DNA of 64,000 nucleotides from Paenibacillus sp. FSL R7-0345 (GCF_038595055.1 NZ_CP152002.1:1098501-1162500); one strand, 5' to 3'. Positions 15,861 through 25,748 are shown, counted from the stretch's first letter. The notes: generated by a model not told the origin, from the letters alone. Numbers and translations are program-made.

Positions 15861-16553
15861 ATGAGCATGCAAAAACTGCCGGAAGACTACGAGGCCGTCC
15901 TGCCGAAACTTTACATGCTGCATGCCAAAGAAGGAAGCAAAGGGATGGATTCCTATCTGGTAATGAAGCGGATCATTGATATTCTTTTCTCCGCCCTTGG
16001 TCTTCTCGTACTGCTGCCGCTCTTCGCTCTTGTGGCCATCCTGATCAAGCTGGAGGATCCCAAAGGCAAGGTGTTCTTCCGGCAGAACCGGGTTGGCAAA
16101 GACGAAGTGCAGTTTCCAATGTATAAATTCAGATCCATGGTGTCCAATGCCGAGGAGCTGAAAGAAAGTCTTATGGCTTACAACGAAGTGAGCGGGGCGA
16201 TGTTCAAAATCAAAAATGATCCCCGCATCACCCGGATCGGAAGATTCATCCGCAAGACGAGCATTGATGAACTGCCTCAGCTCTGGAACGTGCTGATGGG
16301 CCATATGAGTCTGGTCGGTCCCCGTCCTCCGCTCGTTGAAGAGGTGGCGCAGTATACGGATTACGACAAGCAGCGGCTGCTGGTTACGCCGGGCTGCACC
16401 GGATACTGGCAGGTAAATGCCAGAAACAGTGTCGGTTTTGACGAAATGGTGCAGCTGGATCTGACTTATATCCATATCCGGAGCACAATGCTGGATCTTA
16501 AGATTATTTTTAAAACCGGCCTGATGCTGCTCGGTTCCAAGGATGCTTATTAA
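15861..16553 (+). CDS. Undecaprenyl-phosphate sugar phosphotransferase (priming enzyme)
   Basis: A 230-residue bacterial sugar transferase of the short, single-membrane-anchor type. A hydrophobic segment (about 32-54) precedes the catalytic core with MYKFRSM, TSIDELPQLWNVL and LVGPRPP, diagnostic of the polyisoprenyl-phosphate hexose-1-phosphate transferase family. It would start each repeat unit by moving a sugar phosphate, probably glucose-1-phosphate from UDP-glucose, onto undecaprenyl phosphate. The start at 15861 is preferred because AGGAGG lies upstream; an ATG 20 codons earlier has no SD. Donor sugar inferred from the neighbouring GalU. Confidence 0.9.
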   Translation: MSMQKLPEDYEAVLPKLYMLHAKEGSKGMDSYLVMKRIIDILFSALGLLVLLPLFALVAILIKLEDPKGKVFFRQNRVGKDEVQFPMYKFRSMVSNAEELKESLMAYNEVSGAMFKIKNDPRITRIGRFIRKTSIDELPQLWNVLMGHMSLVGPRPPLVEEVAQYTDYDKQRLLVTPGCTGYWQVNARNSVGFDEMVQLDLTYIHIRSTMLDLKIIFKTGLMLLGSKDAY

Positions 16554-16578
16554 AAATATGGGAATTGGGTGATTGCCG

Positions 16579-17514
16579 ATGACTGAGTACGGAGACATCC
16601 CTAAGGTTTCCATTATTATCTGCACCTACAACAGGTCGGCTCTGCTGGTTAAAACCCTTCAGTCGCTGACCGGACTTGAAAATCTGCATCAGGCTGAAAT
16701 CATCGTGGTAGACAACAACTCACCGGATGATACAGCAGCAGCGATCAGGGATTTCATCAGAAGTCATGGTGCAGAAATGGATATCCGTTATCTTCTGGAG
16801 CCGGTACAGGGATTGTCGGCGGCCCGGAATACAGGAATTCTGGCTTCCAAATCGCAGATCATCGCTTTCCTCGATGACGATGCGATACCTTGCCGGAATT
16901 GGATTACAACAATAATCAGCACCTTTGACGAACGGCCGGAAGTGATGGCCATGGGCGGCAAGGTTGCCCCGATCTTCGAAAGCAAGCGTCCGGACTGGCT
17001 GATCAAGCCGTTCGAGCTGCCGTACACGATCGTGGATCTGGGAAATAAGGTCAAGGAATATCCGAAACGGCTGCATCCGTGCGGAGCCAACATGGCGATG
17101 CGCAAGCCGGCATTCGATATCAGCCTGTTCCCGCTGGATCTTGGAAGAAAGGGTGACTCCCTGATCTCCGGTGAAGAAACGTGGCTCTTCGGACAGCTGG
17201 AGAGACAAGGACACACGATCCTTTATCATCCGCAGATGGCCGTTGACCATTTCGTGGCGGCAGGGCGCCTGACCGAAGACTGGATTATGAAAAGGTATTA
17301 CAGCCAGGGCATCTCCAACGCCATGAAAAGCGAAGGACTGAAGGGCAATCTGCTGCTGTTGGGCAAGACGGCCGCCAAAATAGTGTATGTTATGGCCGAC
17401 TCCGTCTTCTCCAGAAGCCAGGGTAAAAAGCTGCTGAACAGATGCCGGCTGGAAAGCATTCGCGGGACGCTTCATATGTTTTGGAACCGGAAAAGGGAAT
17501 CTGCAGCGGGGTGA
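16579..17514 (+). CDS. Family 2 glycosyltransferase
   Basis: A 311-residue GT-A fold glycosyltransferase: SIIICTYNRSALLVKTLQSL at the N-terminus, VVDNNSPDDT, the metal-binding FLDDDAIP, and a C-terminal region with GEETWLFGQLERQG. It would add a sugar to the lipid-linked repeat unit at the cytoplasmic membrane; donor and linkage cannot be read from sequence. The ATG at 16579 has GGGTGA 7 bases upstream; a TTG two codons before it is less well placed. Seven-gene glycosyltransferase series of the EPS operon begins here after the priming enzyme. Confidence 0.88.
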   Translation: MTEYGDIPKVSIIICTYNRSALLVKTLQSLTGLENLHQAEIIVVDNNSPDDTAAAIRDFIRSHGAEMDIRYLLEPVQGLSAARNTGILASKSQIIAFLDDDAIPCRNWITTIISTFDERPEVMAMGGKVAPIFESKRPDWLIKPFELPYTIVDLGNKVKEYPKRLHPCGANMAMRKPAFDISLFPLDLGRKGDSLISGEETWLFGQLERQGHTILYHPQMAVDHFVAAGRLTEDWIMKRYYSQGISNAMKSEGLKGNLLLLGKTAAKIVYVMADSVFSRSQGKKLLNRCRLESIRGTLHMFWNRKRESAAG

Positions 17515-17523
17515 GGGTAGACG

Positions 17524-18870
17524 ATGACTAATTTTGAGTGGGGCACTAAACTAAACGCTTTACCATACGGAATGCTCTACCTTGTGTCCGCACTGTTTCT
17601 GGGGACCGCGGTTATTTACCAGCCGGTATTTGCGGTAGCGGCCGTACTCTTGATTATTATACTTACTGTCTCCATCTCACGACCCGATGTAATCAGTTAC
17701 TTCGTACTGCTGACCACAGCGGTCTCGATCAACTTCCTGTTCAGCGGCAGCATGTTCGGTATCGAAATTCTCTCGCTCTACAAGCTGATGATCCTGATGC
17801 TGCTGGTACCCTGTATTCTGGTGAACGGACTGAGGTTCAAGCTGAGTGCTCCCTTGCTCGCGATGTTCATCCTGGTGATTATCACCTTCGGCTTCTCCAT
17901 CTGGCTGCCGGAGATGAGCTCATCCATTGCGGTAAAAGCTTTTATCGGACTGTCGCTCCCCTTCGTATTCCTCCTGATCAACTGGAAGAAGGAGGTTGCC
18001 GACAAGCAGATCCGCATCCTCGCGATGCTGCCTGTAATCAGTGTAGGGATCGGGATCCTGCTGCAGATAGCGGGCATGCATTCCCTTCTCGCCATAGAAT
18101 TCACAGGTGCTGTACGGCTGCAAGGTGCTAACATTGCACCGCATCTGGCGATGCTGGCCTTTATGGGCGTAGCGATCTGCTTTATCGAGATCAAGCGCAG
18201 CCAGCAGCATTCCCGCTTATTCTACACCTTGCTGGGCCTGAACTTTCTGATTCTGGTCGGAACAGGAACGAGAGGGCCGATGCTGGCACTCGTACCTATG
18301 GTTCTCTATTATTTCTTCGACATCTCACGGCAGTATTTAAAAGGCAAATCACAGTATCTGATCCCGCTGCTTGGCGGGGGGATTGTACTCGCAGGCGCAG
18401 TATATCTGCAGCTGGACAATCTCAGAAAACGCTCATTCGAGCGGACTACGGAGACGGGGATTGACCTGTCGGGCCGGACGGAGGCCTGGGAATTCTTCCT
18501 GAACAAGGCATCCGGTTCGCCTTGGGCGGGCCGGGGACTTGGATCAGCCACTGTAGCCAATGACGGTACGCTCTATTACGGATTTGTTGTTCCGCATAAC
18601 GAGTACATCCGGTTTTACTACGATGGAGGGTATATCGGCGCCATTCTGCTGCTGCTTTCCTTACTGGCTGTGTTTCTTATGGTTTACAGAGCTTTGGCGC
18701 CGCGGGTCAGACCTTATTATGCTCTCTTGATTGCAGCGTTTCTCGTATATTCCTTTTCAGATAACACGCTGTCGACGGTCCAATTCATTATTCCGTTCTG
18801 TTGGTACCTGAACTGCCTGTATCGATCTTCACAGCCAACCGATTCCCCACAAAAAGAAGTGATACGATGA
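17524..18870 (+). CDS. Wzy-like O-antigen ligase/polymerase family protein (first copy)
   Basis: A 448-residue protein with about eleven membrane helices and a large loop between helices (about 290-365, with DLSGRTEAWEFF and GRGLG), the layout of the O-antigen ligase/Wzy_C superfamily. It would polymerise the flipped repeat units on the outer face of the membrane. GGGGTGAGGGT precedes the ATG. It overlaps the next gene by 4 bases (ATGA). A second protein of the same family is encoded at 19673; two polymerases in one cluster suggest two repeat-unit types or a division of labour. Confidence 0.85.
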   Translation: MTNFEWGTKLNALPYGMLYLVSALFLGTAVIYQPVFAVAAVLLIIILTVSISRPDVISYFVLLTTAVSINFLFSGSMFGIEILSLYKLMILMLLVPCILVNGLRFKLSAPLLAMFILVIITFGFSIWLPEMSSSIAVKAFIGLSLPFVFLLINWKKEVADKQIRILAMLPVISVGIGILLQIAGMHSLLAIEFTGAVRLQGANIAPHLAMLAFMGVAICFIEIKRSQQHSRLFYTLLGLNFLILVGTGTRGPMLALVPMVLYYFFDISRQYLKGKSQYLIPLLGGGIVLAGAVYLQLDNLRKRSFERTTETGIDLSGRTEAWEFFLNKASGSPWAGRGLGSATVANDGTLYYGFVVPHNEYIRFYYDGGYIGAILLLLSLLAVFLMVYRALAPRVRPYYALLIAAFLVYSFSDNTLSTVQFIIPFCWYLNCLYRSSQPTDSPQKEVIR

Positions 18871-19640
18871 ATCAAGTGAATATGTTCGATGTTAACTTTA
18901 ATAACTATGATTTCATGGATTTGCTTGATTACATCGACAAAACCATTCAGGAAAGGAACCAGTCCTACATCCTGACCTGCAATGTCGATCATGTAATCAA
19001 GCTTCGCAAGGACAAAGAATTTCAGGCCGTTTATTCAGAAGCGGGCGCAGTCGTTGCAGACGGGATGCCGCTGATCTGGGCTTCCAAAATGCTTGGCAAG
19101 CCGCTCAAGCAGAAGGTATCCGGCTCCGATCTCTTCAGCCGTCTGGGCAATGCCTTTGAGCAAAGGAAGTACCGGCTGTTCTTCCTCGGCTCGGCAGAAG
19201 GCATACCGGAAAAGGCGACGATGAATCTGAAGGCGGCTTTTCCGGGAATCAACGTTGTCGGCTGCTATTCACCCTCCTACGGCTTTGAGCATAACGAGGA
19301 GGAGAACCGGCACATCATCAAGATGCTGACAGACAGCCAGCCGGACATTGTATTCGTCGGCGTGGGCGCACCGAAGCAGGAGAAATGGATCTACCGCCAT
19401 TACACCTCGTATCAGGCACCGATTTCGATCGGTGTCGGCGCAACCTTCGATTTTCTCTCCGGTTCCGTGAAGCGGGCGCCGGACTTTATGCAGAAGACAG
19501 GGCTTGAATGGTTCTGGCGGCTAAGCCAGGAGCCGGGGCGGCTCTGGAAGAGATATCTTGTGGATGATGCCCAATTCCTGGTTCTGCTGCTCAAGGAGCT
19601 GCGCAAGAAAGACAGAGTGAAGGGCAGAAGCCTTGAATAA
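18867..19640 (+). CDS. WecG/TagA/CpsF family glycosyltransferase
   Basis: A 257-residue GT26-type enzyme. Key features are ILTCNVDHVIKLRKDKEF, ADGMPLIWASKMLG, the catalytic-loop region SGSDLF and FVGVGAPKQEKWI, matching TagA and WecG, which add a second sugar such as N-acetylmannosamine or ManNAcA to a lipid-linked first sugar. The start ATG overlaps the upstream stop (ATGA), indicating translational coupling; a longer in-frame start inside the upstream gene lacks a ribosome binding site. Donor sugar not determined. Confidence 0.9.
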   Translation: MNQVNMFDVNFNNYDFMDLLDYIDKTIQERNQSYILTCNVDHVIKLRKDKEFQAVYSEAGAVVADGMPLIWASKMLGKPLKQKVSGSDLFSRLGNAFEQRKYRLFFLGSAEGIPEKATMNLKAAFPGINVVGCYSPSYGFEHNEEENRHIIKMLTDSQPDIVFVGVGAPKQEKWIYRHYTSYQAPISIGVGATFDFLSGSVKRAPDFMQKTGLEWFWRLSQEPGRLWKRYLVDDAQFLVLLLKELRKKDRVKGRSLE

Positions 19641-19672
19641 TAACAGTTGCCGGCAGGAGGTGGGGAACAAAG

Positions 19673-21166
19673 ATGACAGAGCAGAATGAGGGCAGTATAT
19701 CACTGCCATCCCTGAACACGATGAAATCCGGAGCGGTTGCAGTGCTGATCTGCGCTATATGTCTTGGCCTCCCGCTGCTGATCGGGTTCGCCAGTGCACA
19801 GCTTAGTGCCTCCGACAGTCTGCAGGGAGCCATTCTGGCAGGGCTGCTCTTTCCCGCCTTCCTGCTGGCGCTGCTGAAGCCCAAACAGCTGATTGCCTAT
19901 ACGCTGCTCATCTGGGCAGTGGCTCCGGAGCTGCGGCGGATCGCTGACTGGTCGGAAGGGGTGTACCATTCCGTATCGCTGCTCAGCCTGGCGCCGCTGC
20001 TGACGGGTGCAACCCTTGCCATCCCGGTGCTGCGCGAGATTCACAGGATCCGCAAATCGTCATCCCGGATTATCCTGCTGTTCTCGGTGGCGCTGGCTTA
20101 CGGCGCAATGATCGGCCTGGCCAAGAACGGCATGGGCTCGGTGTACGATCTGGCGAACTACATCGTACCGCTGCTGCTGATTCCGTTCTTTGCGGTTACC
20201 CGGTTCACGCCGAAGGATATTGACCGGCTGCTGTACGCTTTTGCCAACATTGCAGTGCTGGTAGCCATCTACGGTATCATCCAGTATCTGACCGTTCCGC
20301 CATGGGATGCGTTCTGGATGCGCAATGCGGATATGATCTCGATTGGCACACCGTATCCATTGGAGGTCCGGGTGTTCTCCACGCTGAATTCACCCGGACC
20401 GGCCGCCACCTTCCTGGTATTCGCCCTGGTGCCGATGATCCTTGAGCGGAAATGGCAGGGCACGCTGCGCTGGATCGGCGTAATGCTCGTCGTAATCTGT
20501 CTGCTGACCACACTGGTACGCTCGGCCTGGCTGGTACTGCTTGTGATGCTGCTGGTCTACATCGCCTCCTCCCCGTCGAAAGGGAAGTGGAAGACGCTGC
20601 TTCAGCTGGGATTTGTCGCCGCCGCACTGTTCTGGATCGTTCCCAAGCTTCCGGGAGCAGAAGGACTGGTCGCACGGATGGAGACACTGACCTCGGTTCA
20701 GGAGGATCACTCCTACAATGAACGTCTTGCCCTCTGGCAGAACATGGTGCCGCTGGTAGCCTCGAATCCAGTCGGCCAGGGGATCGGCAGTGTAGGGCAG
20801 AGTACCAAGCTGGGTAACGGAGGAGAGCTTGGCGAGTACGGCAACATGGATAACGGGTTTATCGCATTGCTGCTTACCTTCGGAGTACTGGGAGCTTTGT
20901 TCTTCTTCGGAGCCCTTGGCGCAGTTATCAAGGAAATTGCCGTCAGAGTCACAAGCAAGGACAGTCTTCAGCCTTACGCCAGGCTTTCACTGGCGGCCTG
21001 GACAGGAGCGGTAGTCAGCCTGCTGTCCGATAACGGCTTCCCGGGACTCAAGGGATATCTGATCTGGATGCTGATCGGCCTGGGCCTCGGTGCCAAAGAG
21101 ATTATTGAAAGCAGAAAGAAGGGAACACCGCATGCAGCAGTCGAACGCCAAATCACTTCCCACTAG
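19673..21166 (+). CDS. Wzy-like O-antigen ligase/polymerase family protein (second copy)
   Basis: A 497-residue polytopic protein with about twelve membrane helices and a large loop around residues 335-395 (SYNERLALWQNM, GQGIG), typical of the Wzy/O-antigen ligase family. The SD GGCAGGAGGTGG precedes the ATG. It overlaps the flippase gene by 35 bases. Its sequence differs clearly from the copy at 17524, so it is not a recent duplicate. The Wzx and Wzy genes being adjacent supports a Wzx/Wzy-dependent EPS pathway. Confidence 0.87.
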   Translation: MTEQNEGSISLPSLNTMKSGAVAVLICAICLGLPLLIGFASAQLSASDSLQGAILAGLLFPAFLLALLKPKQLIAYTLLIWAVAPELRRIADWSEGVYHSVSLLSLAPLLTGATLAIPVLREIHRIRKSSSRIILLFSVALAYGAMIGLAKNGMGSVYDLANYIVPLLLIPFFAVTRFTPKDIDRLLYAFANIAVLVAIYGIIQYLTVPPWDAFWMRNADMISIGTPYPLEVRVFSTLNSPGPAATFLVFALVPMILERKWQGTLRWIGVMLVVICLLTTLVRSAWLVLLVMLLVYIASSPSKGKWKTLLQLGFVAAALFWIVPKLPGAEGLVARMETLTSVQEDHSYNERLALWQNMVPLVASNPVGQGIGSVGQSTKLGNGGELGEYGNMDNGFIALLLTFGVLGALFFFGALGAVIKEIAVRVTSKDSLQPYARLSLAAWTGAVVSLLSDNGFPGLKGYLIWMLIGLGLGAKEIIESRKKGTPHAAVERQITSH

Positions 21167-22517
21167 CACGGTCCTGTCCTCGCTCAAACGGTTTACCAAG
21201 AGCAAGAACAACAGCTCGGCGGCAGTCAAAACCATGATGGTCAGCATACTGATCCTGCTAGTCAATATGCTGACCGGTGTGCTGACCGCCCGCTACCTCG
21301 GGCCGACCGGCCGCGGGGAACAGACGGCGATGGTGAACTGGTCACAGTTTCTGGCATTCAGTATGAGCTTCGGGATTCCGTCGGCGCTGATCTACAACGC
21401 CAAGAAGAACCCCGATGAAGCCGGAGTGCTGTACCGGGTGGCGCTGCTGATCGGCCTCTTCTTCGGGATCACGGCGATGATTGTAGGGATTTTCGTTTTG
21501 CCGTACTGGCTGGATTCCTTCAGCTCTGAGGTTGTATTGTTCGCCCAATGCTCAATGGTCCTGTGTCCGCTGATTGTGGTCTCACAGATCAACAATGCGG
21601 CCTTCCAGTTCAGAGGCGATTACAAAACCTTCAACTGGCAACGGTATCTGGTTCCGCTTCTGACGCTGGCGGCCATCGGGATTCTGATTCTTACCGGCAG
21701 CATGAATCCCTATACCACTGCACTGGCTTATCTGGTTCCGTCCGTTCCGCTCTTTATCTGGATGACGCTGCTGCTGCTGCGTACCTACAGAGTCAAGATG
21801 AGGGACACTTACCGTAATTTCAAAAGACTGTTCACCTACGGGCTGGGTTCTTACGGTAATGACCTGCTCGGCCAGTTCTCTACATACATTGACCAGATCA
21901 TTATTGCCGGCCTGCTGCGGCCTGCTGATCTGGGGCTGTATGCAGTAGCAGTCAGCTTGTCCAGAATGGTCAACTTTTTCTCGAATTCGATTACTGTGGT
22001 GCTGTTCCCGAAAGCCTCCGAGCTTTCGAAAGATGAAGCAATCTCGCTGACCTTCAAGGCTTTCCGGATCAGCACCACCTGCACCCTGCTCGGCGCGCTG
22101 TTCCTGATGCTGGTTGCCCCATTAGTCATCCCGCTGCTGTACGGCAAGGATTTCAACACGGCGCTGACGGTGTTCCGCTTGCTGCTGCTGGAGGTAACAA
22201 TCAGCGGAGGCACCCTGATTCTGGCTCAGGCCTTTATGGCGCTCGGCAAACCGAAATTTGTCTCCATCCTGCAGGGCGTGGGACTGCTTCTAGTCATCCC
22301 GATGCTCTTCCTGCTGGTGCCAAGGTTCGGATTGTTCGGAGCAGGTGTGGCGATGCTGTCATCGGCCATACTGCGCTTCCTGTTCATTATTCTTAATATC
22401 AGATACAACCTGAAAGTGAAGCTTCCCCGCCTGCTGATCAGCAGGGAAGACATCCAATGGATGAAGACAACGATGAATTCTTACATCCGCAAGAAACCGG
22501 CGGATACCAGCAGTTAA
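21132..22517 (+). CDS. Wzx-type oligosaccharide flippase
   Basis: A 461-residue membrane protein with about 12-14 helices in the MOP/MATE-like polysaccharide flippase pattern. Features include an N-terminal NMLTGVLTARYLGPTGRGEQ segment and the middle LFTYGLGSYGNDLL. It would move undecaprenyl-linked repeat units across the membrane for the Wzy polymerases. The start at 21132 has AGAAGGGA 7 bases upstream and lies inside the end of the upstream polymerase gene; a longer frame start 14 codons earlier lacks an SD. Confidence 0.88.
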   Translation: MQQSNAKSLPTSTVLSSLKRFTKSKNNSSAAVKTMMVSILILLVNMLTGVLTARYLGPTGRGEQTAMVNWSQFLAFSMSFGIPSALIYNAKKNPDEAGVLYRVALLIGLFFGITAMIVGIFVLPYWLDSFSSEVVLFAQCSMVLCPLIVVSQINNAAFQFRGDYKTFNWQRYLVPLLTLAAIGILILTGSMNPYTTALAYLVPSVPLFIWMTLLLLRTYRVKMRDTYRNFKRLFTYGLGSYGNDLLGQFSTYIDQIIIAGLLRPADLGLYAVAVSLSRMVNFFSNSITVVLFPKASELSKDEAISLTFKAFRISTTCTLLGALFLMLVAPLVIPLLYGKDFNTALTVFRLLLLEVTISGGTLILAQAFMALGKPKFVSILQGVGLLLVIPMLFLLVPRFGLFGAGVAMLSSAILRFLFIILNIRYNLKVKLPRLLISREDIQWMKTTMNSYIRKKPADTSS

Positions 22518-22535
22518 GTAAAGGAGGAAACCTTC

Positions 22536-23390
22536 ATGGATTCAGTAACAAGCGTGCTTGGCAGCCCGGGCAGTTACCCGATTTCGGTTGTCATCATTGC
22601 TCAGGATGACGAAGTTCGCATATCCAAAGCAATTCAGTCCTGCCGGCCCTTCGCCGACGAGGTAGTTGTAATCGACGGAGGAAGCAAGGACGGGACGGTG
22701 CAGCTGGCCGAAAGCCTCGGCTGCCGGGTATACGTCAACCCATGGCCCGGATATGCCAAACAAAGAGAATTCGGAGTGGAACGCGCCGTCCATGATTGGG
22801 TCTTCCTGATTGATACCGACGAAGTGGTCAGCGATGAACTGGCACAGGATATTCTGCAGCGCAAGCCGGGTCTGACAGACCGGGGGGTAGCCTTCTCGCT
22901 TTACCGGATCGGTGATTTCCTGGGCAGATGGCTGGACAAAGGGGAGTACCTGGTCCGCCTGTACAACCGTAAGGAGTATGGCATCCGCAACTCCCTTGTG
23001 CATGAGATGCCCGAGGTTGAGGAGGAGCGGACGGTCCGCTTGAACGGTGTGCTCTGGCACCAGGGCTTCCGCAGCATCAATGACCATGTGGCCCGCTTCA
23101 ACAAATACACCGATCTGGAAGCACAGGCTGCATTCGAGAAAGGCAGGCCGTTCAAGCTGAGAAACCTGCTGCTGCGGCCGCCGGCACGCTTCCTGCAGAA
23201 ATACTTCCTGCATGGCCTGTTCAAGAAAGGCATTTCCGGATTTGCGGTATCCGTATTCTGGGTGATGTATGAATTCATGGTCGGCTTCAAGCTTTACGAA
23301 TTAACCAGCTCCGGCAGGCTGGCCCGGCATAATGCGCAGGGTCAGGCGGAGAAAGGGAAGAAGGGGGAGAGAAGCTATGCCGTACAGTGA
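22536..23390 (+). CDS. Family 2 glycosyltransferase (WaaE/KdtX-like)
   Basis: A 284-residue GT-A enzyme with SVVIIAQDDEVRISKAIQSC, VVVIDGGSKDGT and FLIDTDEVV, followed by a basic C-terminal region ending near a short hydrophobic segment (FAVSVFWVMYEFMVGF) that may attach it to the membrane. The N-terminal pattern is that of the WaaE/KdtX-type beta-glucosyltransferases. AAAGGAGGAAA precedes the ATG. It would extend the lipid-linked EPS repeat; substrate not determined. Confidence 0.87.
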   Translation: MDSVTSVLGSPGSYPISVVIIAQDDEVRISKAIQSCRPFADEVVVIDGGSKDGTVQLAESLGCRVYVNPWPGYAKQREFGVERAVHDWVFLIDTDEVVSDELAQDILQRKPGLTDRGVAFSLYRIGDFLGRWLDKGEYLVRLYNRKEYGIRNSLVHEMPEVEEERTVRLNGVLWHQGFRSINDHVARFNKYTDLEAQAAFEKGRPFKLRNLLLRPPARFLQKYFLHGLFKKGISGFAVSVFWVMYEFMVGFKLYELTSSGRLARHNAQGQAEKGKKGERSYAVQ

Positions 23391-24570
23391 CGGACTGAAC
23401 ATTATGACGACCGGCCTCAGCTGGCCATCGCTGCAGCCCGGCGGGCTCAACACGTATTTCAAATCTGTCTGCGAGCAGCTCTCTACACGCAACCAGGTGC
23501 ATGCGCTGATCTGCAGCCAGGAGACACCGCCGACTCCCAAGGATCTGATCATCCATAATGCGGGCGATCCCAAGGAGACGATCTGGAAGCGCAGGGATGC
23601 CTTCCAGCGTAAAGCGGCAGATCTGATGGGCAGCGGCAGCGGACGCATCGACATCCTGTACTCGCACTTTGCCCCCTACGGCGTCGGGCCGGCGATTGAG
23701 GCAAAGAAGCGGGGGATTCCGGTCATCATGACCTTCCACGGTCCCTGGAATGAAGAGATGAAGATCGAGGGCCAGGGCATCAAGCACCGGGTCAAGACGA
23801 CCATCGCCAAGTCCATTGAACGCAAAGCCTACAAGCTGGCAGATAAATTTATCGTCCTTAGCGAGTACTTCCGCGACACACTGCATCAGCTGCACGGAGT
23901 ACCGCTGCACAAGATTGTCGTGATTCCGGGAGCGGCCAATATCGAACGCTTTGTTCCGGCGAACAACCGGCTGGCGGTACGGCGGACACTGAATCTGCCG
24001 GAGGGCGCAACTACCGTACTGACCGTACGGCGGCTGATGAACCGTATGGGACTGCTACAGCTGCTGGATGCCTGGAAGCAGGTGTCGGAGCGCTTCCCGA
24101 ATGCGATCCTGCTGATCGGGGGCAAAGGCCCGCTGCGCGGCGAGCTGGAAGAAAAAATCGCCGATTACGGCCTTGGCAACAAGGTCCGGCTGCTCGGATA
24201 TATTCCTGATCATGAGCTGGCTTCTTATTATCAGGCCGCTGACATGTTCGTGGTTCCTTCACAGGCGCTGGAAGGCTTCGGGCTGATCACCGTTGAGGCG
24301 CTGGCCTCCGGACTTCCGGTTATGGCTACCCCGGTAGGCGGCAACAAGGAGATTCTCCAGGGCTTCCGGCCGGAGCTGCTGTTCAAGAGTGCGGCCAGCG
24401 GGGATATGGCGGAGGGCATGATTCATATGCTCAGCAACCGCAAGCTGCTGCCGACCCGTGAAGAATGCCGCGGCCATGTACTTGAGAAGTACACCTGGCA
24501 GCATGTCGGGGATCAGGTTGAATCGGTATTTCTGGAGACTTTGGGAAAGGGTGTGGCTGCAGGATGCTAA
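23377..24570 (+). CDS. Family 4 glycosyltransferase
   Basis: A 397-residue GT-B enzyme with an N-terminal acceptor domain (MTTGLSWPSLQPGGLNTYFK) and a C-terminal donor domain with LIGGKGPLRGELEEK and the GT4 EX7E signature in EGFGLITVEALASGLPV. The start at 23377 has AAGGGGGAGAG upstream and overlaps the preceding gene by 14 bases. It is one of three consecutive GT4 genes. It retains the donor sugar configuration; the sugar cannot be assigned from sequence. Confidence 0.88.
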   Translation: MPYSDGLNIMTTGLSWPSLQPGGLNTYFKSVCEQLSTRNQVHALICSQETPPTPKDLIIHNAGDPKETIWKRRDAFQRKAADLMGSGSGRIDILYSHFAPYGVGPAIEAKKRGIPVIMTFHGPWNEEMKIEGQGIKHRVKTTIAKSIERKAYKLADKFIVLSEYFRDTLHQLHGVPLHKIVVIPGAANIERFVPANNRLAVRRTLNLPEGATTVLTVRRLMNRMGLLQLLDAWKQVSERFPNAILLIGGKGPLRGELEEKIADYGLGNKVRLLGYIPDHELASYYQAADMFVVPSQALEGFGLITVEALASGLPVMATPVGGNKEILQGFRPELLFKSAASGDMAEGMIHMLSNRKLLPTREECRGHVLEKYTWQHVGDQVESVFLETLGKGVAAGC

Positions 24571-25703
24571 AAGTCGCCTATATTGACCACACCGCCAAAT
24601 GGAGCGGAGGAGAGGTAGCCTTATTCAATATCCTCACCAATATCGGAGAAAATGTGGAGCCGCTTGTCATTCTTGCCGAAGAAGGTACGCTTGCCGAACG
24701 GCTGCGTGAAAAGGGTATTGATGTCCGCGTGATTCCGCTGGATGAGAGTATCCGCAGCCGCGGCCGTAATGCCGTCAACCTCGGTGCTCCGGCTGCAGCC
24801 GTCAAGCTGCTGGCTTACGGCAGTAAGCTGGCTCCCCTGCTGAAGCAGGAGAAGGTGGACTGCGTGCATACCAACTCGCTGAAATCAGCGTTTTATGGCG
24901 CAGTTGCCGCCAAAAAAGCGGGCGTGCCGCTGATCTGGCATATCCGGGACCACATCGGTGCCCCGTACCTGAAGCCGGTAGTCGCCAAGGCCATCCGCAC
25001 GATGTCGCGCATGCTGCCGAACGGGGTCATCGCTAATTCGCACTCTACGCTGAGTGCCCTGGAGCTGCCGCGGACGAAAAAGACACTCGTTGTCTACTCC
25101 GCATTCGCCAAGGCAATTAGCGAGGGCGTCCGCAGGCAGGACCAGAAGGATTTCAACGTACTGCTGGTCGGACGGCTGGCACACTGGAAAGGCCAGCATG
25201 TCGTACTGGAGGCGGCCAAAGCCTTCAAGCAGGACAGCAGAGTGAAATTCTGGCTGGCCGGTGATGCGCTGTTCGGAGAAGAGGCATACAAACAGGAATT
25301 AATCCAGACGATCCGGCAGAATGATCTGACGAATGTCAGCCTGCTGGGCCATGTGGATGACATACAGGGACTAATGCAAAAAGCCGACCTGCTGATTCAT
25401 ACGTCGGTTACGCCTGAGCCGTTCGGCCAGGTTATTGTTGAAGGCATGGCAGCCGGACTGCCGGTTATTGCCTCCAATGAAGGCGGTCCGGTGGAGATCG
25501 TAGTGCCGGGTGTAACCGGAATGCTGATCCAGCCCGGGGACGCAGGGGTACTCGCAGAATCCATTACATGGATGCTGGAGCATCCTGAAGAGCGCAGAAT
25601 GATGGCGGAGAACGGAACGAAACGGGTGAAAGAGCATTTTGTCATCGAGAACACTGTCAAGGACATTGTTGACTACTACAAAGGTCTTCTGGCGGCAACC
25701 TGA
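24564..25703 (+). CDS. Family 4 glycosyltransferase
   Basis: A 379-residue GT-B enzyme: N-terminal VAYIDHTAKWSGGEVALFNI, then VLLVGRLAHWKGQHVVLEAA at the start of the donor domain and EPFGQVIVEGMAAGLPVIAS carrying the EX7E motif. It overlaps the upstream gene by 7 bases, so translation is probably coupled; no strong SD is visible. It adds a sugar to the cytoplasmic lipid-linked repeat; donor unknown. Confidence 0.88.
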   Translation: MLKVAYIDHTAKWSGGEVALFNILTNIGENVEPLVILAEEGTLAERLREKGIDVRVIPLDESIRSRGRNAVNLGAPAAAVKLLAYGSKLAPLLKQEKVDCVHTNSLKSAFYGAVAAKKAGVPLIWHIRDHIGAPYLKPVVAKAIRTMSRMLPNGVIANSHSTLSALELPRTKKTLVVYSAFAKAISEGVRRQDQKDFNVLLVGRLAHWKGQHVVLEAAKAFKQDSRVKFWLAGDALFGEEAYKQELIQTIRQNDLTNVSLLGHVDDIQGLMQKADLLIHTSVTPEPFGQVIVEGMAAGLPVIASNEGGPVEIVVPGVTGMLIQPGDAGVLAESITWMLEHPEERRMMAENGTKRVKEHFVIENTVKDIVDYYKGLLAAT

Positions 25704-25748
25704 TCTTGCTTGATGATGCGGCTCCATAAAACTTTGAGGATGATTTAC

